Notes: a model not told the origin generated them from the sequence alone. A stretch of DNA of 64,000 nucleotides from Litsea cubeba (GCA_012931725.1 WHSA01000990.1:1-64000), one strand, 5' to 3'. Positions 12,403-23,332 are shown, numbered from the stretch's first letter. A program made the numbers and translations.

Positions 12403-12509
12403 CCCAATAAATGTACAGCCAACTTTTTTTTGGGATGAATGGTCAAGATCCCCATCCGATGGGCCCCACTTATTTACGTTCCAAAGGAAGTGGCTGTACA
12501 TTTATTGGG
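12403..12509. repeat. Foldback / MITE-like inverted repeat
   Basis: Perfect 19-bp inverted arms, CCCAATAAATGTACAGCCA at 12403-12421 and its complement at 12491-12509, flank about 69 bp. Imperfect pairing continues outward (atta... / ...taat). This is the shape of a small foldback MITE; the superfamily is unknown. Confidence 0.55.
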
Positions 12510-13095
12510 ACTGGTAATGGGAGAAGAAGTTTTTAGGGCCCACTCTTTTTTTTTACTCGTACACAACAGTATGAAAATATGTGCATGGCTATTATGTAGG
12601 AAAATTAAAGAATTTTTAGATTTTTACATCCATAATAGTAAATGACATACTAATAGGAGACCTATTCATAATCTAATGCTAGCCTAATATATCTCAAAAT
12701 TTGATATAATCTATCATGATTTTCATATCTCAACCTTCTTTATAATATTATTATCTATTAAATAGAATGTGAGTTTGCCTTCAAACTCTCCCCTACAATC
12801 TCTCTTATTAATTACTTAATATACACGTTTCCTATTATCTCCTAATTTTCCTATCATACTCTTTAAAATTACTAAGATGTTTCTTGACCATAATATTGGA
12901 CGAACTGGATGCAACCCATAATCTATTTTAAAATAGAAAAATGGTAATTGATAACATCACCATTTTAATATCAATAAAAAAATCAACAAACAAATAATAT
13001 CTTAGTTCATGGGCCTTATTATAGAGATTTTAAGACCAAGAGGAACCCCCCCAAAAGCCGGATCTCTAGCCAGATTAGGTCAGGTCAAAATGGGT

Positions 13096-13210
13096 CGTGT
13101 TAGTAAAAAAGAGTCCTGCTATATGGCCTGATGCTAGACCCAATGAGTGGCCTGACACCAGGCCAATGAGTGGGTGCAGGTGGGTGCAGGGAAGAAGGAA
13201 AAGAAGAAGG
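13096..13210 (+). repeat. Repeat junction block shared with 15322-15440
   Basis: From cgtgttagtaaaaaagag onward, ~115 bp match 15322-15440. The block contains a 7-bp inverted repeat (TGGCCTG ACAC CAGGCCA) and runs into the gtgggtgcagggaagaagg motif of the purine-rich family. It marks one boundary of that family; this copy stops after about 50 bp of the purine-rich part. Confidence 0.5.
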
Positions 13211-13795
13211 AGGTGTGTGAGAAAAGGACGATAAATCTCGGTGCGCGTGCAAGGAAAGCACCCCTTTAATTGTCGTTCTCAGCAGGTTGGGTCAGATCTA
13301 TACCCGACCCGATCCATATCTTGTTCGGTCCAGTCACACCAACAGGCGCTAGTACAAACGCTGACACGTGTGTGACGTCAGCAACAACGCAGAGACCGTA
13401 CGGCTGACATAGAGATCTTCGACCGTCAAACCTTCGAACTGCGATATCTTGAGCATCCGGACTCAGATCTACATTGTAGCAACGAAAGGAAGATGATCCA
13501 CCGGTTCAGAAAAAAGGGTGATTTTTCTCCTTTTAACGGTCAGTGGTATCTGAACCTCTTTTTCAATTCCCATGTGGGCCGGCCAAGAGGGCTGGCAGGC
13601 TACAGGGGCTGGCAGGCTACTGCACAGAGACGTGCCTCACTAAGGGGGGTGGAATGTGACGCCCCGGAGTTCCACTTCGACTATAAAGAGGAAAGTGATT
13701 AGGATTATATGTAGAGCTTGCACCCTTACCTTGCATGTGGTCTTTAGATGGGTTGAGGCCCATCAAAAATAAAACCGTGAGACCAATTGCCAATC
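13211..13795. other. GC-richer unassigned sequence
   Basis: More GC-rich than its surroundings, with a tandem doublet (ggctggcaggctac twice near 13590-13621) and a ggaatgtgacgccccgg block that recalls LTR-type sequence. No second LTR, primer-binding site or protein domain was found. Left unassigned. Confidence 0.35.
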
Positions 13796-13870
13796 CACTG
13801 ATAACTCAGTGGTTAGGTATCTCCCTCTCACAGAAACAACCAAGGATTGAACTCAAATATACTAATAAGG
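13796..13870 (+). repeat. tRNA-derived SINE-like head
   Basis: A box-A-like segment (gataactcagtggttaggt) and, ~30 bp on, a box-B-like segment (aaggattgaactc). This matches tRNA-derived SINE promoters; no full tRNA fold is possible. Confidence 0.4.
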
Positions 13871-14108
13871 AATGAATATTATAGTAACAAAAATAACAAT
13901 AATTGTCCTAGGTAGTTGATCAACTGTTTAGAGACATGTGAAGTGTGTGTGGGTGCATGAGATGAAACTCTTGTAAAGCAATAAATAAGAATAACAATAA
14001 CAGCAGCAGCAACAGCAACAACAAACAACAATTGAAACACTAACTTGAAAGTACTTAAGATTGCTGCAACAAACAAATAATTTATTGAACAGAAGTTATA
14101 GAATATAC

Positions 14109-14233
14109 TTATTTATGACCATGGTACAGGACATCCCATCCTTTCTTTTCCCCTTGCAGACACCATAATCAACAGAAGTCCCCATCTTTACAATTCGATC
14201 AGCTGAATATACACTCCATGTAAACCCTTTACC
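14109..14233 (-). pseudogene. MCM10: Single exon fragment of MCM10 replication factor
   Basis: On the minus strand an acceptor (TTTTATAG) precedes a 125-bp open exon ending at a donor (AA|GTATATTC). It encodes about 41 residues including GFTWSVYSADRIVKMGTS and DYGVCKGKRKDGMSCTMV, which I recognise as the conserved MCM10 core, where CKGxxxDGxxC begins the zinc-binding region. MCM10 helps load DNA polymerase alpha at replication origins. No neighbouring MCM10 exon was found on either side, so this is an isolated fragment, most likely captured by a transposon or left by an old duplication. Both splice sites are intact and there is no stop. The assignment rests on recalled family motifs. Confidence 0.7.
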
Positions 14234-15159
14234 CTATAAAAGACAACTGGAGTTAGAATTTTCAAAGAGTTGTAACAAACGCAGTTCAAAATAAGAACTC
14301 TTATTTTTTCCCCAAAACCATACCTTAGGAAGTGCCACCTCTACCTTGGACTCTACAGTATTTCTCAGAGGTGACAGCTTTTTATTGAGAAGTATAAAAG
14401 AAGGGAAGCCCGTCAAGCTTCGGTTTATATGTTGTGTCCGTATGGGGTAGAGTTCCTCACAATGATTTGTCACCATTTACCACTTCTTTCACCCTGTATG
14501 GATCTTTTACAGTACTATAATTCCTATTCAACTTCCCGATATGTTCGATTCTTCTTCTTATGCATGTCATTCTGAATAAACCCTCTTTTCATCTCCATCT
14601 GTAAGCTACATGGTCCTTCATCCATAAATTTCATCCCATCTCATAAGGTTCCAACTTCCAAAGCTCGTTCTTGATAGCCCATCTCTTTGTGAGATAGCCA
14701 CCTATCCCCTTCCAATTTATCTGACTCCTTCAACTCGGTAAACAATATCTCCATGATCAATGACCCTAAACCCATCTCCAATTTGGTGATCAGGTCACAG
14801 AAGGATTGCAATCAGTGTGATCTTTCGGGCAGTGGCCATCCAAAATGGCACCAAACAGTTTCAAAGAAATCCCATGCAGAATACCAAAAGCTCAAACACT
14901 TCATTCAACAGTCAATTTCAACTGATCACAGCTAGCCTAAGCCCACAAACAGGCAATTAATAAGAAATGTTTGATAGAAAGTCAACTGATCAAATGGCTA
15001 CCAACAGCTGATCCGCGTTCTGACCACTTACAGGGGAGGCCTACCAAATGAATGGTCCAGATGACAATTGAACATATACTAATTCTACTAAACTCTACAG
15101 CATTAAAAGAAGAAATATTGCATAGAATCAAAACAAAATGCAACCACCAGAGATCTCAC
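14234..15159. other. Unassigned sequence between two captured exons
   Basis: The minus strand has short coding-looking runs (for example 14340-14476 ending in a possible donor GTATGG near 14325) but no protein I recognise. It may contain further captured pieces; equally it may be intron or spacer. Confidence 0.3.
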
Positions 15160-15320
15160 CAGCAACGAACCGCGGCCGCTGCAGCGACGCCCCATAAACC
15201 ATCTAACTGAAATTCTCCTTGTCATAATAATACCTCAAAATCAACCCCTTCAAAAACCCATAATACAAGGGAGACAGCTCCAAATCATCTTCCACAACGA
15301 ATGCGAATTCATCATCCAAG
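15160..15320 (-). pseudogene. Exon fragment of a plant glycosyltransferase-like protein, with stop
   Basis: The minus-strand frame from 15320 to a donor (GTGAGATC) at 15159 encodes FVVEDDLELSPLYYGFLKGL, then YYYDKENFS, a TAG stop, and MVYGASLQRPRFVAG. The acidic EDD motif followed by SPLYY and GASLQRPRFV fits an uncharacterised plant glycosyltransferase-like family. The frame is continuous apart from the stop, which stands where the family usually has a codon for Pro or similar, so it is dead. The fragment is cut at 15320, where the repeat junction block starts. Like the MCM10 piece it is on the minus strand. Family assignment is from memory and moderate. Confidence 0.5.
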
Positions 15321-15321
15321 C

Positions 15322-16640
15322 CGTGTTAGTAAAAAAGAGCCCTGCTATATGGCCTTATGCCAGGCCCAATGAGTGGCCTGACACCAGGCCAAGGAGTGGG
15401 TGCAGGTGGGTGCAGGGAAGAAGGAAAAGAAGAAGAGTGGGTACAGGTGGGTGCAGGGAAGAAGGAAAAGAAGAAGAAGGTGGGTGCAGGTGGAAGTGCA
15501 GGTGGGTGCAGGGAAGAAGGAAAAGTGCATGGGAGGAAGAAGAAGATGGAGAAGAAGAGAAGATGATACAGGTGCAGTTTGTATGGTGGGTGCAGTTGGA
15601 AGTGCAGGGAAGGGGGGAAGAAAGAAGAAGATGGAGAAGAATGGAAGAAAATAGAAGAGAGCAGAAAAGATGTCGCGTGTGTGTGTGCAGGTGTGGGTTG
15701 TTTTCCTGCGCGTGCGAAGGAGATGGGTCCGCGCGAGGTTGGGGCGAATGGATCTGCGCATGGGTGATGAGATGGAAAGAGGGAGATGGAGATGGTGGAA
15801 TGGGTTTGGGTTGCTACGCAGGGAGAATAGGAAAGGAAGAAGGAAAGAGAGGGAGAAGGAGGAGGAGCAGGGGCGCATGCTGGTGTGGGTGCGTAGGCCA
15901 TGCGCATGGAGAAGAGGAAAGGAAGAAGGAAAGAGAGGGAGAAGGAGGAGGAGCGGGGGCGCAGGCTGGTCTGGGTGCGCAGGCCAGGGGGAGAGAGAAG
16001 AGAGAGGGAGAAAGAAAAGAAGATAAGAGAGAAGGCAGGGAACGAAGGAGATGGAAGGAGAGAGAAGATGGAGAGATTTTAGGCGAATGGATCTGCGCAT
16101 GGGTGATGAGATGGAAAGAGGGAGATGGAGATGGTGGAATGGGTTTGGGTTGCTGCGCAGGGAGAAGAGGAAAGGAAGAAGGAAAGAGAGGGAGAAGGAG
16201 GAGGATCGGGGGTGTGGGTGCGCAGGCCATGCGCAGGGAGAAGAGGAAAGGAAGAAGGAAAGAGAAGGAGAAGGAGGAGGAGCGGGGGCGCAGGCTGGTC
16301 TGGGTGCGCAGGCAAGGGGGAGAGAGAAGAGAGAGGGAGAAAGAAAAGAAGATAAGAGAGAAGGCAGGGAACGAAGGAGATGGAAGGAGACAGAAGATGG
16401 AGAGATTTTTAGGGAGAGAGATTGGGTTTTGTGCATTGCATAGATCCTGTGTGTAGAGGGAGAGATGAGAAGGAGAGATTTCAGGGAGAATGACAGATTT
16501 TAGGGAGAGAGGGAGAAAGAAAAGAACATAAGAGAGAAGGCAGGGAACGAAGGAGATGGAAGGAGAGAGAAGATGGAGAGATTTTAGGGAGAGATTGGGT
16601 TTTGTTGCTTTGGATAGATTATTAGCAACAAACGCCAGTG
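15322..16640 (-). mobile_element. Purine-rich repeat element, copy 3
   Basis: Begins with the same junction block as 13096-13210, then the gtgggtgcagggaagaagg motif. Internally a ~339-bp unit starting gcgaatggatctgcgcatggg is tandemly duplicated (15744 and 16083), and a related unit is present near 27010 and 32150. The right end shows gagagattttagggagag and gattgggttttgttg but lacks the GC-rich terminal block. The plus-strand frame of 377 codons reads only Arg/Glu/Gly-rich repeats and is not a gene. Confidence 0.5.
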
Positions 16641-17400
16641 CTCCCGGGTAAAAAATCAAAATATATTAAAATTTAAGAGTTCTTTTGAAATATTATTAAG
16701 ATAAAATAAATATAAAATAAATTTTTTATTATCTTTGAATATTAAAAAAATTTCTATGTATGAAAATAAATATAAAATAAAGTACTTTTATATAACACGA
16801 TGACCCCTTGAATTTAAAGGCATTGACCATTACGACCATCTCATTTATGGGTATATTATACCATTGATGATTGAAAATATAAGAAAAGAAAACAAACCGT
16901 ATGTATCTACATCTATTAAAAAGAACCAAAAGAAAGGGATAAAAAGATTAACGTGTTTGATCCATCAGTGAGAGCTACTATTGAAATATTTTTAATGTGT
17001 GGGACCCACTGATGGCTCTGCAACCAAAGAAGAAAAAAGGGAAGATAAGAAGAAAGGAAATGGAAATCAAATGATTTCATCCTCAATGAGCTACACACCA
17101 CATCTGGATTTATGGTGATGAAACAATTGGCCCCCACATATGATTGATAGTATAAGAAAAAAATTTGAAAGATAAGGGGGCGAACAACTATAAGAGAAAA
17201 AATATAAAAGATGTACATTGCATGAGATGAGTGTACGTGGATATAGATATGAGTCATCATAGTACGTTTCTAATAGTTCTAACTCATGTGCACACAAATG
17301 ACATCCTAACAATTATCAAAGAAATTAAGCTTGTGTATGATACCAACCCAGTCTGATTGCCCACTACGGATATATATTGATCTAGAAAACTAATATCTAT
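16641..17400. other. AT-rich spacer
   Basis: No gene. A piece at about 16960-17020 with gtgtgggacccactgatgg is a diverged relative of the duplicated unit that follows. Confidence 0.4.
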
Positions 17401-17890
17401 GCATAATCCATGAGTAGATCTCACTGCAGAAATAATTTAAATGTGTGGGGCCCACTAATTGATTTGCATCCATTAAGAAACCAGACAACGGGGCTTGCCT
17501 CCCTCCATCAGTGGGGCCCACTATTGGAAAAAATGGGTTAAGATAAGGCCCTTGGGATTTCATCCAATACTGGAGTCCGATCTTGAAATATATTTAATAC
17601 GAACTGGTGTCCACTACTGGAACCATCTATTTGGGGGAAAAAATTGAAAGGAGAGTAAAGGAGCAATATTAATCCATGAGTGGGTCCCACTGTAGAAATA
17701 AGTTAAATATGCGGGGCCCACTAATTGATTTGCATCCATTAAGAAACCAGACAACGGCCAACATGCTTGCCTCCCTCCATCAGTGGGGCCCACTCTTAGA
17801 AAAAGGGATTAAGAGAAGGCCATTGGGATTTCATCCAATACTGGAGTCCAATCTTGAAATATATTTAATCAAGAAATCAGACAAGGAGCA
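17401..17890. repeat. Tandem duplication, ~267-bp unit
   Basis: Two copies start at about 17405 and 17672 with ccatgagt and share ggggcccactaattgattt, accagacaacgg, ccctccatcagtggggccc and tcatccaatactggagtcc in the same order. The second copy is shortened at its right end. Copies differ by small indels, so the duplication is not recent. Confidence 0.55.
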
Positions 17891-18204
17891 ACAACTTGGA
17901 TTTCATTCATCGGTATAGCGCACAAAACATATTTAACATGGGACCCATTGATGATTGAAGATCTAAGGAAAAAGAAAACAAACCGACTTTAAAGATTTGC
18001 TTATAATTTGGATAATGGCAATAAATAAGACTCAAATTCAAACGTTCATAAAAATCTCTTATGAGAGAGATTTTAGGAGAGAAAAAGTAGCCCAAAGTGA
18101 GGTGATACCTTAAAACAATATGGGATTTTTGTGCATATTTCTTTGAAAGGTGAGACTTTTTAGGGATGAGGTGGCACCCCCCACAGCCCACCTCCCCCTT
18201 TGCT
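17891..18204. other. Spacer, no gene seen
   Basis: Contains gagagattttaggagag and ggtgagactttttaggg pieces that recall the terminal part of the purine-rich family. No gene recognised. Confidence 0.35.
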
Positions 18205-18393
18205 TTAATATATATAATGTGTGTAGAAGGAGAGATGAGAATGAGAGATTTTAAGGGATTGGATAGGGATAGGATGGGCAATTTTGGAAGTGGGTGCGCA
18301 AAAAGTCCGAGGTTCCGCCACGTGTCCTTCTCCCGACAGCCTCCCCCGCCACGTGTCGCTCCGCGAAGAAAAAATCTGCTGCTTTACTATATA
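18205..18393 (-). repeat. Right-terminal piece of the purine-rich family, copy without a body
   Basis: Carries the terminal order gtgtgtagaaggagag, gggattggatagggatag, then ccgccacgtgtccttctcc, ccgccacgtgtcgctcc and aatctgctgctttactat, ending directly against a CTAG hairpin. The repetitive purine-rich body is missing. Confidence 0.5.
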
Positions 18394-18425
18394 CTAGTGG
18401 AGTAGGCCTGCGCCCAACGCAGGCC
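18394..18425 (-). mobile_element. Helitron-like 3' terminus with compensatory hairpin
   Basis: CTAG at 18394-18397; hairpin 18405-18425 with stem GGCCTGCG/CGCAGGCC and the same CCCAA loop as copy 1. Against copy 1 one C-G pair has become T-A, so both arms changed together and the stem stays perfect. That covariation argues that the hairpin is selected. Confidence 0.65.
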
Positions 18426-19620
18426 ATGATAAAAAGTAAATAATATTTTAATTAGAGATATTTATAATTTTTAAATAAATCATAAATAAAAATTATTATA
18501 TAATTGATAATACAAACACATTTAAAACTGAATTTAAAAAATCAAGGTAAAAAAATAAGTAAAATGTTCTAATTGAATCATCTTTTATTGATTGTGATTG
18601 GACTAAAACTATAACATTGAGTAATAGAAATCGAATGAAAAATAAAGTGAAAGAAATTTATGGATCGTCACAAAAACCCCAATGCAAAACGCAACTTCGT
18701 TTAAAAGAAAATTGCAATTTCACGTTAAAAATTTACTAAAAAAAATACAAAAGAAAAGAAGTACAATAAAAAAAAGTTGAAAAAAAGAAAAGAAAATCAT
18801 ACCTCTACTACTTGAATATAACCACAATAAAAGGAAGAAAATTACAAAAAAGAACTACAATAAAAAATCTATAAAAAAATACAAAAGAAAAGAAATCATA
18901 CTACTTCGTGAATAAAATCTTGCTTCCCAAGGTGGAATAACATCCATGTCTTTTTTTTTTTTCGAGAATAAAAGACTCAATGGCTCGTAACAAAACGGTT
19001 AAAAGATAATGAAAATATAATAGAGAAAAATCAAAGGGAAAAGGGCAAGTACAAAATTTGACTTCACCTGCACGATAACACATTTATAACATAATACCCT
19101 GAGTTATAATTTATACCCGAAGACCCCAAGCATCAATCCCTAGCTAGGCATGTGTGTAATACTCAACTTGGCGATCAGGTGCCCTTAACATACTTAGGAG
19201 AATGAAAGTAAATTTAGGACATGCACTTCACTGATTGAAGCTAGCTGACCAATCCAAAGGGAGACTTGTGGGTGAATTCTTCAGGATCATTTTAACCATA
19301 GTGAGGGTCCAAGTCCAACGTCAGATCACAAGGATGGATTATGTAGGCAAGGAGGCCTGGGTCATGGACTGTTCTCCAAAGTGCGGAATGTAGTTAAAAC
19401 TAAGTGAAAAACAACTATATTATTTATCATTCTTACATTTTATATATTAAAATATATGGAGAAAAAATAGTGCATGTTGACTTTAACAAATTAGAGAGAT
19501 TTTAGGAGTAGAGGTGAATAGATTTTAAGAGATAAGTTTGGGGTAGCAATAAATAAACATTTAATAGATTGCCTAAGTGAGAAAATCGTCTATTTATAGT
19601 TGATTCAAACCGTGAGAGGG
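18426..19620. other. AT-rich spacer, no gene seen
   Basis: AT-rich, with A-rich runs around 18720-18890. No coding, RNA or terminal-repeat features recognised. Confidence 0.45.
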
Positions 19621-19849
19621 AGAGTACTTCTTCCCCAAGAACTGGCCAATTCTAGCCTCCCATTTGCACAAAGTAACCCCTCGGCTTATTGTTTTGCACA
19701 AACAACTGTATCATACACAAACATAAATTTTCTAATATGGCTAACGTCTCTCTCTCTCACACACACACCTGTTTAAGATCTTCCTCATAATCATCGAGAC
19801 TAAAATTGATGTCTGCATCCACTCCATGGAACTTGATGGCTACTCTGTC
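19621..19849 (-). pseudogene. Decayed euAP2-type AP2/ERF transcription factor fragment
   Basis: Two pieces in gene order on the minus strand. Piece one (19849-19770) lies between an acceptor (TTTTCCAG) and a donor (CAG|GTGTGT) and encodes RVAIKFHGVDADINFSLDDY then EEDLKQ. This is the end of the first AP2 domain and the following linker of APETALA2/TOE/RAP2.7-type proteins. Piece two (19690-19621) encodes RGVTL, then KWEARIGQFLGKK, the start of the second AP2 domain with a short internal deletion. Such proteins bind DNA and control flowering and floral organ identity. The linker between the pieces is unreadable and no other exons were found, so this is a dead fragment, captured or relic. Confidence 0.7.
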
Positions 19850-20510
19850 TGGAAAATTAAAAATCAAGATGCGCCCATACAGATCACATGATTTCGAAAT
19901 GGTGTGCTGCAAAAACATGCGATTATATGGAAATCATAAGGATCACATGATTTTAACTCTAGTCAGTGAGCTTGAAATAGAATAGAAAATCAAAATTACA
20001 ATAGGCAGTGACAGATCAATAGGTTTTTTGGACTGTGTCGTTCCCTTCATAATTGCACAAAGCAGATGAAATGGCTTAGATTGCCAGAACAATGCAACAC
20101 ATGTCCAATTCTTTTCTAGAAGCAGACAGGGTATCAGTCAAAGCACTCCATCAGATTACACAAAGAAAACAAAAAACATTCTAAAGAAAACTGACAGAGG
20201 AGAAGAACCCAAGTGTATGCATTTAACAGACAATATCTAAGCCAATCTTTTAAAGAAAAGACCAAACCTACGGACTTCAAATTCAAGAAAAATAAATTGA
20301 TCAGTTATTGTTGAATAAAATATTCCAAATGCAAAAGACAACTAACTTAAAAATGACAAAGAAGAGTATTTTGGGTTGTTTTTAAAAAAAACATGATTAT
20401 GCACAGATAATTAGAAAGTCTATTATAGGATATTGATCTAAATTATCAACAGAAATTCCCAGAAAGAAATCTCAATTTCTTTTATGAGATGAGAAAAAAA
20501 AAAACCCAAC
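19850..20510. other. Spacer, no gene seen
   Basis: Searched on the minus strand for the earlier AP2 exons and found none. AT-rich otherwise. Confidence 0.4.
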
Positions 20511-20884
20511 TCTCCCCTGAAGAATAATAAAATTATTATGGAGAACATCTTATAGGGCAATTCCAAACAAAAGTAAACACTGTGTCCTTGATCCACAAAG
20601 TTATATGAGGACTATGATATGAGCTGATTTGATGATATTTTGATGGGCCACACACATGTAAATCATGATCAAGACTTGGAGTAGCCAACGTGGCAAACTC
20701 TCCCCTGAAGAATAATAAAATTATTATGGAGAACATCTTATAGGGCAATTCCAAACAAAAGTAAACACTGTGTCCTTGATCCACAAAGTTATATGAGGAC
20801 TATGATATGAGCTGATTTGATGATATTTTGATGGGCCACACACATGTAAATCATGATCAAGACTTGGAGTAGCCAACGTGGCAA
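20511..20884. repeat. Near-identical 188-bp tandem duplication
   Basis: 20511-20698 and 20699-20884 match by eye over essentially their whole length, starting tctcccctgaagaataat and ending gtagccaacgtggcaa. The lack of visible differences indicates a recent event or an assembly artefact. The unit encodes nothing recognisable. Confidence 0.85.
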
Positions 20885-21019
20885 CGGAGGAGGAGTTATG
20901 ATTTGATAACGGAACGGGAGGATGTAGCCGCAGGCTACCTGAAAAGCTAGTGCAGGGATTAATCATTAATATATTGGTTGGTGATCTTAGCTGAGATCGG
21001 ATTAATCACTAATATATTG

Positions 21020-22637
21020 GCTGGCCGCTGTGCAGGGAGAGAAGAGTGACTGCTGCAGAGCGAGAGGGAGATGGCAGAGAGGGAGAGAGGTAGATGGGGA
21101 GCGAAGGAGAGAGGGAACATAGAGAGACGGTGAAGCATGGAGAGGAGAAGATGGAGAGATTTTAGGGAGTTGCTTTGGATAGATCGTTCCATTGCATAAT
21201 CCATTGAAGAAGAGAGGTTGCCGGTGTGTGCAGGGAAGAAGGAAAAGAAGAAGAAGGTGGGTGCAGGTGGGTGTAGGGAAGAAGAAGAGAAGAAGGTGGA
21301 AGTACAGGTAGGTGCAGGCGCAGGTGGGTGCAGGTTGTTGCAGGGAAGGAAAAGAAGTGCAGGTGTCTGCAGGGAGGGTGATGGGCGCCTGCGCAATGGG
21401 CTGGGCAGGGCTTGGGAGCGAGAAAGGGAGGAGGGAGAGCAGAGGAGGGAGAAGAGGAAAGGAGGAAGGAAAGAGAGGGAGAAGGAGGAGGTGGAGAAAG
21501 AAGAAGATGGAAGAATGAGAGAGGAAGGAAGAAAGAAAAAGAGATGGTGCGTAGGTGGAGAAAGAAGAAGATGGAGACGAAGGGAAAAAAAGAGGAGAAA
21601 AAAAGAAAAATGTGATGGTGGTATGTGTGCTGATGGGCAGATGTGTGCGTGTGTGCAGGTGTGGGTTGGAGTGAGAGAAGAAAAGAGAGGGAGAGAAGAA
21701 AGAAGAGGAAGGGAAGAAAGAAGAAAGAGGAAAGAAGAGGAAGAGAGGAGTGTTGCAGGGAAGAAGGTGGTGATGCAGGTGGAAATGCAGGATGAGGTGA
21801 TGCAGTGTGTGAAAGAAGAAGAAAGTGGGTGCAGGGCGAATGAGGTGATGCAGTGTGTGAAAGAAGAAGAAGGTGGGTGCAGGGCTGCTAGTTGCGTGCG
21901 TGCAGTGGCTGCGTGCATGCAGGGATAGAGAGGGAGTGTGTGAGGCTGCTGCTGTGCAATGGTTGCGTGGTGCTCAGAGAAGAGAAGAAGGAACTGTACC
22001 TGGCGCAGGGGGAGAGATCCTGCGGAGATGAAGCCGATGGATAGAGAGGGAGAGAGAGACGTCAGTGGGAATGGGAGCCCTCAGATCTGTTGGACTCTAT
22101 CTCCCTTATATGGACGACGGAATGGCCCACAGTTGATGGGTTTGATTGTTGGAATCTATCTCCCTTATATGGACGACGGGCTGGCCCACACTTGATGGGT
22201 TTCAGGTGAAGCTGATGCGAGATAAGGATCGAGAGTTAGAGATAGAGAGGGAGTGTGTTAGGCTGATATGTGATAGGTATCGAGAGTTAGAGATAGAGAG
22301 GGAGGGAGAGACGTCAGTGGGAATGGGAGCCCTCAGATCTGGGACTCTCGTTCCCAGATCTGTTGGACTCTATCTCCCTTATATGGACGACGTGATGGCC
22401 CACACTTTATGCGTTTGAGGATTGGAATCTATCGACGATGGGCTGTCCGCCTGTCCCACACACATGATTGATGGGTATGATAGAAAATAAAATTAAAGGA
22501 GGGAAGGGCAATTCCGGTAGCGGGTGCACAAAAAGCCCGAGGGCGCGCCACTTGTCCTCCTCCCGGGCATCCTCACCCGCCACGTGTCGCTCCCCGAGGA
22601 AAAAACCTGCTGCTATACTATATATAATATAATATAA
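21020..22637 (-). mobile_element. Purine-rich repeat element, copy 4
   Basis: Motifs gtgtgtgcagggaagaagg, ggtgcgtaggtggagaaag and gtgtgcgtgtgtgcaggtg match copies 1 and 2. An internal ~250-bp unit (gacgtcagtgggaatggg, ctatctcccttatatggac) is repeated between about 22060 and 22400. The end carries ggagggaagggcaattccg, gggcgcgccacttgtcctcc, ccgccacgtgtcgctcc and cctgctgctatactat and abuts CTAG at 22638. Confidence 0.55.
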
Positions 22638-22745
22638 CTAGCGCTTGTGGGCCCACGTCCAACGCGGGCCTTGTTTAAAGAGTTATTAAAATTATAAATA
22701 GTAGTATTCATTTCATTTAAATGAAATGTAAATGACTATTAACAT
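22638..22745 (-). mobile_element. Helitron-like 3' terminus, copy 4
   Basis: CTAG at 22638-22641, hairpin 22650-22670 with one A-C mismatch in the 8-bp stem, then the body start cttgtttaaagagttatt shared with 10801 and 23348. The match to the other bodies is lost after about 22745, so this copy is truncated or interrupted. Confidence 0.55.
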
Positions 22746-23332
22746 ATGATTCATTACACAATCATAGTTTAAATAAATAATTTAAAAGCAATTATTTCAA
22801 TGATTAAATAACCAAAATGAACATTATTTTGTAGTTGGATAATGGAAAAGGTATAGGATATTTATGAAGAAGGAAACATATAAAAGTATTATGGTATTAA
22901 AACACGAATTCACCTGCTGCTTTAATATATATAATTGATGCTTGATTGTGGACGTTCTATCATAGGGCATACAATGCAAATTATGTTTATTATTATTTTG
23001 CCATTAATTAGCACATCTCTACATATCATGCTGTTATTTGTGGACCCGGGCTAAGCACCGGTTTGTGATGCTAGGAGGACTACAATTTTTGCAGACTGTA
23101 ACTTATTCATATATTAAATTACAGTGGTGGGAGATTAATAATTAGTGATATGCCAAGAATTCATCATTGAGTGAGGCATCTTCATTCCAATAGAATACTG
23201 TTGTCTCCAACAACAGTACATATAATGATTTTTCCAAAATAAAAGAACAGTACATACAAAAATCACAAAAAAAAAAAAAATGGTAACAAAAAAAATCTAA
23301 GAGGACTACAATTTTTGCAAACTTCAAAATAA
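22746..23332. repeat. AT-rich spacer with a dispersed repeat
   Basis: 23085-23330 (tcattccaatagaata, ctccaacaacagtacat, ttttccaaaataaaagaac, gaggactacaatttttgca) recurs at 35490-35650. Around 22915 there is an isolated acctgctgctttaatata end of the purine-rich family. No gene. Confidence 0.45.

Noticed and set aside
13493..13702. 69-codon plus-strand frame
   Set aside because: Includes a tandem ggctggcaggctac doublet and has no known domain; treated as unassigned sequence.
15323..16456. 377-codon plus-strand frame
   Set aside because: Arg/Glu/Gly-rich frame from purine-rich repeats; several other frames are open in parallel.
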